Below, in pieces: positions 23,480-31,791 of a stretch of DNA of 55,974 nt. Origin of the DNA: Pseudomonadota bacterium. Lineage in GTDB: Bacteria > Myxococcota_A > UBA796 > GCA-2862545. Location of the stretch: contig JAGSGY010000030.1 in NCBI GenBank assembly GCA_023954855.1, forward strand, positions 1 through 55,974, in the 5' to 3' direction. A program made the position numbers and the translations under genes. The first letter of the stretch is position 1; each line of letters opens with the position of its first letter. Under the pieces are notes generated by a model, which was given only the letters and a program-made list of their open reading frames with translations, ran no database searches and had not been told where the DNA came from.

Positions 23480-24894
23480 GGCTTCGCGCCGCGAACCACT
23501 GAAGCGGCCTCAATAAATGCCGGGTTGCCGGTGGACGCCGCGAGCTCTTCGAGGCGCTTGGCAGCGTCGGACAGGCGGCCGGCGTCTTTGGCGGCACCAA
23601 TGAGGGCGAGTACCACTCGCGTGTCGGGCATGCGCTGCACGGCGTCCGACATCAGGTCGAAGGTCGCTTGCGGGTCTTCGGCGCTCAGAACCTGTCCATA
23701 GGTGAGCAGGGCCCGGATGTCGTAGGGGTGCGTGTCGACAGTGGCCTTGAGCCGGGTGCGCGCGCCGGCCATGTCACCGGACTGGGCCTCGGCCATGGCG
23801 GTGGCGACCTGCAGACTCGCGTCGATCGGGCGGTCGTCGGCGGCCTTCTGAAGGTGGGGACGGGCTGCGGCCGGGTCGTCGTTGAGCAAGAGCAGACCGA
23901 GTGCCGCGTGGGCTTCGACATTGTCGGGGTCGATCTCGAGGGCGCGCTGCACGTCCTTCTTGGCCGAGTACACCTGGCCGAGCGAGGCATGGGTCGCGGA
24001 GCGCTCGACCCAGAGCAGTGCGCAGTTTGGGTAGGACGCCATGAGAGGGGCCCAGAGGTCGACGCTGCCCTGCATGCGTGCCTTGTCGGCTTGTTCGAAG
24101 CCGGCCGCATCGAGGGTGCCGGCGGCCATCGCGCTGGCGTACAGGGCCCATCGGCGAGCCTCGCCGCCGAGGGGGTCGACGGTGAGCGCCTTGCGGGCCG
24201 CTTCCATCGCGCCCTCGGCATCGCCAAGGGTCAGCTGGTGCCGCGCCATCGCCGAGTGCACGCGCGGGTCTGCGGGCGCGATGCTCGCGGCCTTGTCGAG
24301 GATGGTGCCGGCCGACATCGGAGCCAGCGCGGCCACGGCCAGGTAGGACTCGACGTGCGAGGGGGCCTTGGTCATGGCCCTGCGTCCGACCTCGAGGGCG
24401 GCGTCCTTCTTGCCGCGCAAGATCAGCACACTGCCGAGGCCACCCCAGGCTTCGCCCAGCGAGTCGTCGACCGCCAGTGCCGAGCGAAACGACGTCTCGG
24501 CGGACTCGAGATCACCCTGAACGCGCCGAACTGTGCCCATTCCCGCGTGGGCGTGGGCGTGGCCCGAGTTGAGCTGGAGGGCCTTGCGGTACGCCTCCTC
24601 GGCACGCTCGAGTGAGGTTGCAGCACGGCCGCGCAGAAACTGGGCATCTGCGTCTGTAGGCGCGGCGTCCGAGCGTCGGATGTACACGGGCTCGACGGCC
24701 GAAGCGAGCCCTAGCGCAGCCATGACGTCGATGTACTGGACCTGAGAGTGCAGATCGTTCGGCGCCGCCTCGGCCTGCTTCTCGGCGATCGGTGCCGCAT
24801 CGGCGTAGCGTCCCGCCAGGATCAGGTCTTCGACCTCAGAACCGGCAAATGCCGTGGAGGCGAGCAACGTGGCGAGGAACAAGACGAGACGCAC
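23476..24894 (-). CDS. Exported TPR protein
   Basis: A 472-residue protein with a signal peptide (RLVLFLATLLASTAFAG) followed by a nearly continuous array of tetratricopeptide repeats, for example AEEAYRKALQLNSGHAHAHA, VQRALEIDPDNVEAHAALG and RLKATVDTHPYDIRALL. It is probably periplasmic and binds partner proteins. The GTG start has AGGAG five bases upstream. It is divergent from the PEGA protein starting at 25016 across a 121-base gap, and its stop shares CTAG with the LpxC-like gene. Partner unknown. Confidence 0.75.
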   Translation of the reverse strand: MRLVLFLATLLASTAFAGSEVEDLILAGRYADAAPIAEKQAEAAPNDLHSQVQYIDVMAALGLASAVEPVYIRRSDAAPTDADAQFLRGRAATSLERAEEAYRKALQLNSGHAHAHAGMGTVRRVQGDLESAETSFRSALAVDDSLGEAWGGLGSVLILRGKKDAALEVGRRAMTKAPSHVESYLAVAALAPMSAGTILDKAASIAPADPRVHSAMARHQLTLGDAEGAMEAARKALTVDPLGGEARRWALYASAMAAGTLDAAGFEQADKARMQGSVDLWAPLMASYPNCALLWVERSATHASLGQVYSAKKDVQRALEIDPDNVEAHAALGLLLLNDDPAAARPHLQKAADDRPIDASLQVATAMAEAQSGDMAGARTRLKATVDTHPYDIRALLTYGQVLSAEDPQATFDLMSDAVQRMPDTRVVLALIGAAKDAGRLSDAAKRLEELAASTGNPAFIEAASVVRGAKP

Positions 24895-25015
24895 GGGGAC
24901 TCCTGAAGGGGCGGACTTCCCGACCTCTGCCAAGGAGTGCACTTGGACTGGGCGCGGTGAAGGGCCAGGGCCGATGGTATGCTCCAGAACGCCTGACCGG
25001 GAGAGCTTCGTCCAC

Positions 25016-26284
25016 ATGCTCCGTTTCACTGTGATCGGCACGCTGCTGTTTCCTACCCTCGCGCTCGCCGCGCCGACCATTGCGGTGGTCGGCCTGCACA
25101 ACGAAGAGCTCGATCTCGAGGCTCAGAGGGCGGTCTCAGCCCGTGTCGCGGCGGCCATCGATGCGACCGGCAACTTCGAGGCGCTCAGCGCAGAAGAGGT
25201 CGTTGCGGCAATGGAGGGACGTGAAGAGCTGGCGATGAACGACGCCTTTCTCGCGCACGGACGAAAGCTGCTCGACGATGGGCGACTTCAGTTTCAGCAG
25301 GCTGAGCCCGACTTCGCGATTCCCGTCCTCGAGAGTGCAGTCAAGGAGCTCGAGGCCGTCATGGCCTTCAATCCCGCGCAGAAAGAGCTCTGGGAAGCCT
25401 ACGTCTTTCTCGGTGCTTCGCAGCATGGCATCGGTGATCAGGCCGGTACCATGCGAGCGTTCTCGGCCGCGGCCGGTCTGAACCCCGAGCGTCGCCCGAC
25501 GACGCGTCAGTTTCCGCCGAACATCGTTGAGCTCTATGACGGCATCGCTTCCGATCTCCAGGGCCGCGTCTCGGCGCTCAACGTCTCGGTCAAGGCGCGT
25601 GACGCCACGGTCTGGGTGGATGGCATCGCGCAGGGCGCAGCTCCGCTCACCGTCGAGGTCCTTCCTGGGGCGCACCACGTGTTGGTGCGAACACCGGATG
25701 GGACCGCCGGATACGCGAAGATCGCGATTGGTCCGAAGTCCTCGAAGGACGTCGAGGTCGAGCTTCAGGCCAGCCGACTCGGTGAGACCTCGACCTCCAA
25801 GTTCGTGCGCACCCGCGAGACCTCAGCGCTCTACGAGGCGCTGTCGGACCATGTCGAGGCCGACTTCTGGTTGGTCAGCGGCGAATACGACGAAGCCATC
25901 TACGCGGCGTTCTACTCTCCCGCTGCGGACAGCTGGTCGAACTACGTGCGCGTGCCGCTCATGGAGCAGGGCGACGACGAGACCATCGAGGCGGTGCTCG
26001 AGCTGATGGCCATGGTCGACAACGGCGGGTCGCTCAAGCGCGATGCCTATGCCGAGACTGCGATTCCACTCGACCGAAGCGCGAATGAGCTGCTGGCAGA
26101 CCTTCTCGTGACGGCCGACCCCACCATCGAAGAGGGGCCCGTGATCGTCGAGAAGAAGCCCTTCCCGTGGTGGGTGGTCGCTGCCTCGGCCGGAGCTGTG
26201 GCTGCGGGCGCGGGCGGGTACGGCATCTACCGTGTCGCCACCCACGACCCGAACCGGGGCAAGATCGTGGTGACCCTGCCCTAG
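25016..26284 (+). CDS. Exported PEGA-domain protein
   Basis: A 422-residue protein with a cleavable signal peptide (ends near LALAAP). An AAA/TPR-like helical region (about 45-175) is followed by a PEGA domain (about 185-250: VWVDGIAQGAAPLTVEVLPGAHHVLV), a beta domain common in surface and kinase-linked proteins. Near the C-terminus there is a transmembrane helix (about 385-405, WWVVAASAGAVAAGAGGYGIY) and a short tail. The layout suggests an envelope-anchored scaffold facing the periplasm. Function unknown. Confidence 0.7.
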   Translation: MLRFTVIGTLLFPTLALAAPTIAVVGLHNEELDLEAQRAVSARVAAAIDATGNFEALSAEEVVAAMEGREELAMNDAFLAHGRKLLDDGRLQFQQAEPDFAIPVLESAVKELEAVMAFNPAQKELWEAYVFLGASQHGIGDQAGTMRAFSAAAGLNPERRPTTRQFPPNIVELYDGIASDLQGRVSALNVSVKARDATVWVDGIAQGAAPLTVEVLPGAHHVLVRTPDGTAGYAKIAIGPKSSKDVEVELQASRLGETSTSKFVRTRETSALYEALSDHVEADFWLVSGEYDEAIYAAFYSPAADSWSNYVRVPLMEQGDDETIEAVLELMAMVDNGGSLKRDAYAETAIPLDRSANELLADLLVTADPTIEEGPVIVEKKPFPWWVVAASAGAVAAGAGGYGIYRVATHDPNRGKIVVTLP

Positions 26285-26290
26285 GCTGAA

Positions 26291-26914
26291 CTACTCGGCC
26301 GCGGGTGCAGTCCAGCTTCCCTCGTAGACCTTGTCGCCATCGGGATGCGGCGCGGTGATGGTCCACTTGCAGGTCTCGGAGCTACGCTCGTGCGGGCTCT
26401 TGATCTTGCGCAGCGGCACCAGCCGGTAGCCGCGCGAGTCGCCGGCATAGACAACGTCGTACTCTCGGCTCGACGTCTTCGATGAGGTGTCTTCGCCATT
26501 GTCGGTCTTGCGCACGTACTCACAGTCGTAGTCGACGCGGACCTTCCAGGTGCCCTTCTCGCCGGTACGCGGTACGCGCAGCTCGGCCTGAAGGATGTAG
26601 TCGCCGGGAGCGAGCTCACCTCCACTCATGCCGACGTAGCTGTCGCACTTGTCGCGGCCCTGGCACAGGCCAATGCCCTCGTCGTGGAACGGACGCACGC
26701 CCTCGCGGACATCGGTGAGCAGGGGAGAGAGCAAGTCGCGCTCAAAGTCGGTCATCGTCGCGCCGCCCGCGGCGGCAGGAGCATCGGTGGGCTCTTCCGT
26801 GGCTGCTTCGGTGCCGGCGTCTGGGCAGAACGCCGCACAGGATTCGGCCGTGGGTTCGCCGCCTCCACAGGCGGTGAACAGGGCGAGAGCAGCAGGAAGG
26901 ACAAGCAGGCGCAT
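26291..26914 (-). CDS. Predicted lipoprotein, Cys-rich
   Basis: A 207-residue protein with a signal peptide and lipobox (LFTAC, Cys about 16), then an acidic Thr/Ala-rich linker containing two more Cys. The mature domain (about 55-207) is beta-rich with several conserved-looking Cys (GLCQGRDKCDSY; DYDCEY; TCKW) that could form disulfides. It lies convergent to the PEGA gene, with six bases between stops, and divergent from the methyltransferase. No family recognised. Confidence 0.6.
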   Translation of the reverse strand: MRLLVLPAALALFTACGGGEPTAESCAAFCPDAGTEAATEEPTDAPAAAGGATMTDFERDLLSPLLTDVREGVRPFHDEGIGLCQGRDKCDSYVGMSGGELAPGDYILQAELRVPRTGEKGTWKVRVDYDCEYVRKTDNGEDTSSKTSSREYDVVYAGDSRGYRLVPLRKIKSPHERSSETCKWTITAPHPDGDKVYEGSWTAPAAE

Positions 26915-26977
26915 GGGGTCTCCGTGAATCGAGGCGCGGGTTCGACCGCGCTGTGCGCCGCAAGGTTACCAGCCCGC

Positions 26978-27904
26978 ATGACGCTTGCACGTGCGACCTT
27001 TCTCGACGGCACGCCGGTGGACCTCCCCGGCTCCGGACCCTACTCCTCGGAAGCGCTCGAAGTGCTGTTTAAGCGGCGCTTCTTGTTGCCTGCGCAGGAC
27101 CGCTTCGTGCTCGGCGAGGGCGACGATGCACACGCGTACCTCGATGCTGCCAAGAGCGCGTGGGCATCCGAGGCCGAATGGATGGACTTCCTCGATCTGG
27201 ACAGCCCGGCCTATGACCTCAAGACCGCCGAGCGCGACCTCTACATGTGGCATTGGACCCCGTTCCTCGAGGGGGTCGAGACGGTGCTCGACGTAGGCTG
27301 CGGCATTGGGCGCTTCACCGCTGAGTTCCTCGACCGAGGCGCGACGGTCTGGGGTGTCGACGCCGACCTCGAGAGCCTGATCCGCTGTGCCTGGCACTCG
27401 GCTCGCCGAGCTGGGAAGCTCGACCTGTCCTGGGCAGGGGTGCATACCCTTCCCGACGTGCAGGTCGACGCCGTGGTGGCCTGTGAGGTGCTCTGCTACG
27501 TGCCCGACCTTGATGCAGCCATGCAAGAGATTGCGGCGCGTCTCAAGCCCGGCGGCGTGCTCCTGATGTCGATGGAGGCCCGCTACGGCTGGGCCACGGC
27601 CGAGGACGCTGCGCCCGGCCAGCTGGCAGCGGCGCTCGCCGATGAGGATGTGCTCGAGCCGATGCCGGGACGCCCTTGGGTGCGCCTACACGGCCACGAG
27701 GACATGACGAACTTGCTCGAGCGGAACGGCTTCGACGTCGCGCACTTGCAGGCCACTCACTACGTGACCGACGGTCCCTTGGAGCGCGTGGCGCCGGACG
27801 AACTCACGTTTGAGGCTCTGCGAGACGCCGATGCAGCAGCCCGCAATCACCCGGTGTGGGCACCGCTGAACCGCATCTGGACCGCGGTGGGTCGAAAGCG
27901 CTAG
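26978..27904 (+). CDS. SAM-dependent methyltransferase
   Basis: A 308-residue class I methyltransferase. SAM motif I is VLDVGCGIGRFTAEF (about 104-118), followed by an acidic motif II (VWGVDADL) and VVACEVLCYVPDLDAAM, typical of Methyltransf_11/UbiE-like enzymes. An N-terminal extension of about 100 residues with a conserved-looking WHWTPFLEG stretch may hold the substrate. The substrate (small molecule, lipid or protein) is not readable. The gene ends on a CTAG shared with the convergent kinase. Confidence 0.78.
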   Translation: MTLARATFLDGTPVDLPGSGPYSSEALEVLFKRRFLLPAQDRFVLGEGDDAHAYLDAAKSAWASEAEWMDFLDLDSPAYDLKTAERDLYMWHWTPFLEGVETVLDVGCGIGRFTAEFLDRGATVWGVDADLESLIRCAWHSARRAGKLDLSWAGVHTLPDVQVDAVVACEVLCYVPDLDAAMQEIAARLKPGGVLLMSMEARYGWATAEDAAPGQLAAALADEDVLEPMPGRPWVRLHGHEDMTNLLERNGFDVAHLQATHYVTDGPLERVAPDELTFEALRDADAAARNHPVWAPLNRIWTAVGRKR

Positions 27905-29589
27905 ATGGGGCTGACGGCGATCTTCTTTTCGTCGCCAGGGCCCACGGTGACCGTCGTCGAGTAGTCGTAGCCGTTCGTGAGGTTCTCGACGCGGATCTTG
28001 TGGGTACCCGGCTCGACCTCGAAGCTCCCCGGGGCGGTCTTCGAGAGGGCCTTTCCGTCGATGTAGACGGTGGCCCATCCAGACGCGGTCAGCACGATCT
28101 TGAGCTTCGCGGGGGTTCCCGCAGGTGCTGTACGCACTGGGCGTGGGCGCGTGGTGCGCGGGGCCGTGCGTGCGACGGGCTTCGGCTTCACCTTGACCAG
28201 CGGCTGTCCAAAGCGGGCCACTTGTCCGGCGGTGACGGCCAGTGCACCCTCGAAGGTCTCGTAGCCGTCGGCTTCGAGACGAATGAAGTGCTCGCCGGGT
28301 GCCACGTCGGGAATCGTGACCGACTCACCGGTTCCCACAAGCTGCTCGTCCAGAAAGACGCGGGCTTCGGGAGTGACCGTGACGGCGACCGAGCCGACCT
28401 CGGCCTCGACTTTGACCTCGACGATCTCTTTCTCGGGGGCGCGCTGGCTCAGGTCGTAGGCGACATAGGCGGCGCCGCCGGCAATGACGGTCGCCACGAC
28501 GGCGAGGAGCCCAATCGTGCCCATGGCCATCTTGGTGCCGGCAGAGGTCTGGGCCATCGTCGAGTTGGTCTGCCCATCCCACTCGGAGATCGGCGGGGCA
28601 TTCTTGCGAAGCTCGACTGCGACGACGGAGCCCTTCTCGAGGCGCTGACGCTCCTCACCGATCTCGACGGCGAAGATCTCTTGCATGAAGGTACGGAAGC
28701 CGTCGCGCGTCTTGTCAGGGGTCGCTGGGTAGAGGAACTTCGCCAGGTCCTCCTGCATCTGACCGGCGGTCTGATAGCGCTGGTCGAGAGGCCCGGTGAG
28801 GGCCTTCATGACGATGCGAGACACGTCTTTTGGCACTCGGCTGTTCAGCGTCTCGGGCGGTGCGACATCGACCTTGCGCACGCGCTCGAGGGTCTGAGTC
28901 TCGCTCTTGGTCTTGAACAGGCGACGGCCCGTCAGCATCTCCCAGAGGATGATGCCGAGGCAGAACACGTCGCTGCGGCCGTCGAGATCCCGGCCATGCG
29001 CCTGTTCGGGGCTCATGTACTCGAACTTGCCCTTGAGCACGCCCGCACCGGTCTCGTAGGCGTTCTTCTCGGCCTTGGCGATGCCGAAGTCGGCGACCTT
29101 GACCTCTCCCTCGTACGAGAGAAGGATGTTCGACGGCGAGATGTCGCGGTGGACGATGTTGTAGGGCTCGCCCTGGTTGTCGGTCTTGGCATGGGCGTAG
29201 TCGAGCCCCTTGCAGGCCTCGTGCACCACGTAGACCGCGTACTCGATGGGCAGGAACTTCCGCTGACGCGACAGCTGGCGAAGCATGCCGCGAACATCCT
29301 TGCCCTCGACGCACTCCATCGCGATGAAGTAGTTGTCGAGGATGCGACCGAAGTCGTAGAGCCGCACGATGTTCGGGTGCTGCAGGGCGACAGAGACCTT
29401 GGCCTCGTCGATAAACATCTCCACGAACTCGTTGTTCTCAGAGAGATGCGAGAGGATTCGCTTGATGACGAGGAGGTTTTCGAAACCGCCCTCGCTGTAT
29501 GTCTTGGCCTTAAAGATCTCGGCCATTCCACCCGTCGCGATCTTGTCGACCAGGTAGTACTTGCCGAAGGCCTCTGGCGAAAACGTCAC
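27901..29589 (-). CDS. Ser/Thr protein kinase with PEGA C-terminus
   Basis: A 562-residue Hanks-type kinase. The kinase domain spans about 10-280: the Gly loop is IATGGMAEIFKAK, the VIK lysine is present, the catalytic loop is VHRDISPSNILL, the metal motif is DFGIAKA, and the activation segment reaches YMSPEQ. A transmembrane helix is about 352-375. Outside are PEGA-like repeats (VFLDEQLVGTGESV; VYIDGKALSKTAPG). It starts with GTG, GGAG upstream, and a strong promoter stands 21-49 bases upstream. It senses envelope signals through PEGA and phosphorylates cytosolic Ser/Thr. Targets unknown. Confidence 0.92.
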   Translation of the reverse strand: MTFSPEAFGKYYLVDKIATGGMAEIFKAKTYSEGGFENLLVIKRILSHLSENNEFVEMFIDEAKVSVALQHPNIVRLYDFGRILDNYFIAMECVEGKDVRGMLRQLSRQRKFLPIEYAVYVVHEACKGLDYAHAKTDNQGEPYNIVHRDISPSNILLSYEGEVKVADFGIAKAEKNAYETGAGVLKGKFEYMSPEQAHGRDLDGRSDVFCLGIILWEMLTGRRLFKTKSETQTLERVRKVDVAPPETLNSRVPKDVSRIVMKALTGPLDQRYQTAGQMQEDLAKFLYPATPDKTRDGFRTFMQEIFAVEIGEERQRLEKGSVVAVELRKNAPPISEWDGQTNSTMAQTSAGTKMAMGTIGLLAVVATVIAGGAAYVAYDLSQRAPEKEIVEVKVEAEVGSVAVTVTPEARVFLDEQLVGTGESVTIPDVAPGEHFIRLEADGYETFEGALAVTAGQVARFGQPLVKVKPKPVARTAPRTTRPRPVRTAPAGTPAKLKIVLTASGWATVYIDGKALSKTAPGSFEVEPGTHKIRVENLTNGYDYSTTVTVGPGDEKKIAVSPI

Positions 29590-29609
29590 ACGTGCTCCAG
29601 AACGGCCTG

Positions 29610-29638
29610 ATTTTAGGCGGAATCGCGGCTGGCGTCAA
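29610..29638 (-). promoter_or_regulatory. Sigma70-type promoter of the PEGA kinase gene
   Basis: Read on the minus strand, TTGACG (29638-29633) and TAAAAT (29615-29610) are separated by exactly 17 bases, a near-consensus housekeeping promoter. The -10 ends 20 bases before the GTG at 29589. The -35 and -10 each differ from consensus at one position. Confidence 0.72.
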
Positions 29639-29695
29639 CGTTCGTGTTGTCGCTGTTTGTGCGGATCGTCCGCATCTGGTCGCCTGGACCCGGAC

Positions 29696-29989
29696 CTAGG
29701 AGGGGTCGCCAGTGTCGACCTGCACCCGAGCGAAGTACACACTCACGTCGTCGCACGTCCACTCGCTCTCGATGTCCGAGAGGCTGCCGAAGCTCCTGCA
29801 GGTCTGCCGATCTTCTGCGGATGCACTGCCGGCCTGGCCCTCGATGCAGGCCCTGACCTGATCACTCGGCACCGTGTGGCCGCAGTCCTCAGCGAACTTG
29901 GCCATGCGGCTACACACCTGCTGGCAGCTGTTCTGGCAGCCAGACAGCAGGGTCAGAATGGTGATTCCGGCGATCAGCAGGGGGCGCAT
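29696..29989 (-). CDS. Small Cys-rich lipoprotein
   Basis: A 97-residue protein with signal peptide and lipobox (LLSGC, Cys about 18). The mature part has many Cys (CQNSCQQVCSRMAKFAEDC) in a helical hairpin pattern and an acidic C-terminus. It starts 13 bases after the dapB stop with AAGG upstream, so it is probably the last gene of the dapA-dapB operon. No family recognised; the Cys pattern resembles small disulfide-bonded helical domains. Confidence 0.6.
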   Translation of the reverse strand: MRPLLIAGITILTLLSGCQNSCQQVCSRMAKFAEDCGHTVPSDQVRACIEGQAGSASAEDRQTCRSFGSLSDIESEWTCDDVSVYFARVQVDTGDPS

Positions 29990-30002
29990 GGACAGCACCT
30001 TC

Positions 30003-30803
30003 TCATGCCGACGGGGTCGGCTCAAGTCCGACGACTTGGGCGAAGCGATACCCTCCTGTGGGACGTCCAGCCAGCCAGCGCGCTGCGCGCACGGCGCCCA
30101 CCGCAAACACCCGTCGCTCGACGGCGGTGTGGCCGAGGTGCACGACCTCTCCGCTTCCGCCGAACGAGACGGTGTGCTCGCCAATCACGTCGCCGAGTCG
30201 CAGTGCGTGTACGCCGATGTCGCCCGTGGGTCGCGCGCCGACAATTCCCTCGCGACCATGGACGTGGTGCGCGGGTGCCCCTCGGCCCGCCTCGATGGAC
30301 TGGATCAGGGCGCGAGCCGTACCCGACGGCGAGTCGACCTTGCGACTGTGGTGCGCCTCGACAATCTCGGCATCCCACTCGGGAAGAAGTGCTGCGGCCT
30401 GGCGCACGACGTGGCGCAGTACGGCCACCCCGGTCGAGAAGTTGTCGGCGCGGAGTACCGGAGCGCGAGTGGCGTAGTCGGCGATGAGGGCCTCGCCCGC
30501 ACGATCGAGCCCGGTGGTCCCCGAGATGAGCGCCGTGCCGTCGACGGCCGTGAGGAGGGCCGGTAGGGCGGTGGGATGTGAGAAGTCGACGATGACGTCG
30601 GCGCCCCGAAGAACGGCCGGATCTGCGCTCAGGGTCGTCCCGGTGGCTCCGGCGCCCGCGAGTTCGCCCGCGTCGACGCCGACTAGGCTCGAGGCTGGGT
30701 GGGTGACTGCCGCGTGCAGTGCCAGATCGCGCGCGGCGAGGACCTCAGCGAGGACCAAGCGCCCCATGCGTCCGGTGGCGCCGTGCACGCCGACGCGCAT
30801 CAC
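30003..30803 (-). CDS. dapB: 4-Hydroxy-tetrahydrodipicolinate reductase DapB
   Basis: A 266-residue enzyme that reduces the DapA product with NAD(P)H in lysine and meso-diaminopimelate synthesis. It has the nucleotide-binding VGVHGATGRMGR start, DVIVDFSHP, SGTTG, and the family signature EAHHSRKVDSPSGTA (catalytic His pair and Lys). It overlaps dapA by four bases, so the two successive pathway steps are co-expressed. Length and motifs are standard. Confidence 0.95.
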   Translation of the reverse strand: MMRVGVHGATGRMGRLVLAEVLAARDLALHAAVTHPASSLVGVDAGELAGAGATGTTLSADPAVLRGADVIVDFSHPTALPALLTAVDGTALISGTTGLDRAGEALIADYATRAPVLRADNFSTGVAVLRHVVRQAAALLPEWDAEIVEAHHSRKVDSPSGTARALIQSIEAGRGAPAHHVHGREGIVGARPTGDIGVHALRLGDVIGEHTVSFGGSGEVVHLGHTAVERRVFAVGAVRAARWLAGRPTGGYRFAQVVGLEPTPSA

Positions 30804-31669
30804 AGTAGCCCCAAGTTCTCGAGGAGGGGGCGCGGGGAGGGGCCCTCATACGGGGCGAGCGGCAGGCGCGGCGCGGGACCGCTCAGGCCGAGCTCGGCGA
30901 GTGCGGCCTTAGCCGGGACCGGGTTGGAGTCCGAGAACAAGAAGCTCGCCAGGGGCCAGAGCTTGCGAAATGCCGTGGTGGCCTCGTTGATGCGGCCTGC
31001 CGCGAAGTGCTCGTAGACCGCGACAGTCTCGGCCGGCGCGACGTTCGAGATCACCGAGATGCAGCCGGCGCCGCCTTGAGCGAGCAGCCCGAGAAAGGTG
31101 AAGTCGTCCCCGGAGAGAATGGCGGTGTTTGTGCGGTGGAGCACGTCGCCGACGAAGCGCAGATCGCCGGTGGCTTCCTTGACGGCGACCACGCCCTCGT
31201 AGCTGGCCAGCTCGGCGAGGAGCTCGGGCGAGAGGCGTTGTCCGGTGCGTCCGGGCACGTGGTACAGCACGAGGGGAAGTCCCTCGGCCAAGCACGCCCG
31301 CACGTGGGCTCGTAGGCCGGCGGGGTTGGGCTTGTTGTAGTAGGGGAACACGAGAAGACCCGTGTCGACGCCAAGTTCCTTTGCGGCTCGGATGTTCACC
31401 AGCGTCGAGGCCGTGTTGTTGGTGCCGACGCCTGCGCAGACGGCCACTCGGCCCGCAGAGACGGTGACGGCCGTCTCGACGATCTGCGACCACTCTTCGG
31501 CAGTGACCGTGGCGGCCTCGCCAGTGGTGCCGCAAGGCACGAGGCCGTGGATACCCGCCTGAATCTGGCGTTCGCAGAGCGCGGCGTAGAGGTCGAGCCT
31601 CAGGGTGCCGTCGGCATCGAAGGGGGTCACCAGGGCGGTGTGGATGCCATGGGTAGCGTTCTTGTGCAT
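30800..31669 (-). CDS. dapA: 4-Hydroxy-tetrahydrodipicolinate synthase DapA
   Basis: A 289-residue aldolase that condenses pyruvate with aspartate semialdehyde. Visible are the ALVTPFD start, GTTGEAATVTAEEW, the catalytic Tyr in LYHVPGRTG and the Schiff-base Lys in VVAVKEATGD. I chose ATG 31669 because GGAGA lies four bases upstream and the length is typical; ATG 31702 in frame would add 11 residues. A perfect 14-bp palindrome lies just upstream of the ribosome site. Confidence 0.95.
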   Translation of the reverse strand: MHKNATHGIHTALVTPFDADGTLRLDLYAALCERQIQAGIHGLVPCGTTGEAATVTAEEWSQIVETAVTVSAGRVAVCAGVGTNNTASTLVNIRAAKELGVDTGLLVFPYYNKPNPAGLRAHVRACLAEGLPLVLYHVPGRTGQRLSPELLAELASYEGVVAVKEATGDLRFVGDVLHRTNTAILSGDDFTFLGLLAQGGAGCISVISNVAPAETVAVYEHFAAGRINEATTAFRKLWPLASFLFSDSNPVPAKAALAELGLSGPAPRLPLAPYEGPSPRPLLENLGLL

Positions 31670-31677
31670 GAGATCTC

Positions 31678-31691
31678 CGATCTGCAGATCG
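31678..31691. promoter_or_regulatory. 14-bp perfect palindrome before dapA
   Basis: CGATCTGCAGATCG is a perfect inverted repeat ending directly at the dapA ribosome-binding GGAGA. It may be an operator or an RNA hairpin next to the start. If the longer start at 31702 were used, it would be coding. Confidence 0.3.
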
Positions 31692-31791
31692 CAGACCCTC
31701 ATGGGAGGTCCTGCGCTGCTACGCGGGGAGGTTGCAGGCGGCGTGCCAGGTAACCTCTCGCTGCGGAGTGCACCGGTTCGGTGTCGAGAAC

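Noticed and set aside
27856-29610. 584-codon plus-strand frame opposite the PEGA kinase
   Set aside because: Low-complexity Gly/Leu/Asp/His-rich shadow of the kinase gene, with no motif or ribosome site.
30816-30855. G-rich tract at the 3' end of dapA as a second quadruplex
   Set aside because: One loop is about nine bases, longer than the usual limit, and the tract is within coding sequence.
31661-31702. Lysine riboswitch upstream of dapA
   Set aside because: The leader is too short and only a simple palindrome is visible; there is no sign of the long multi-helix aptamer.
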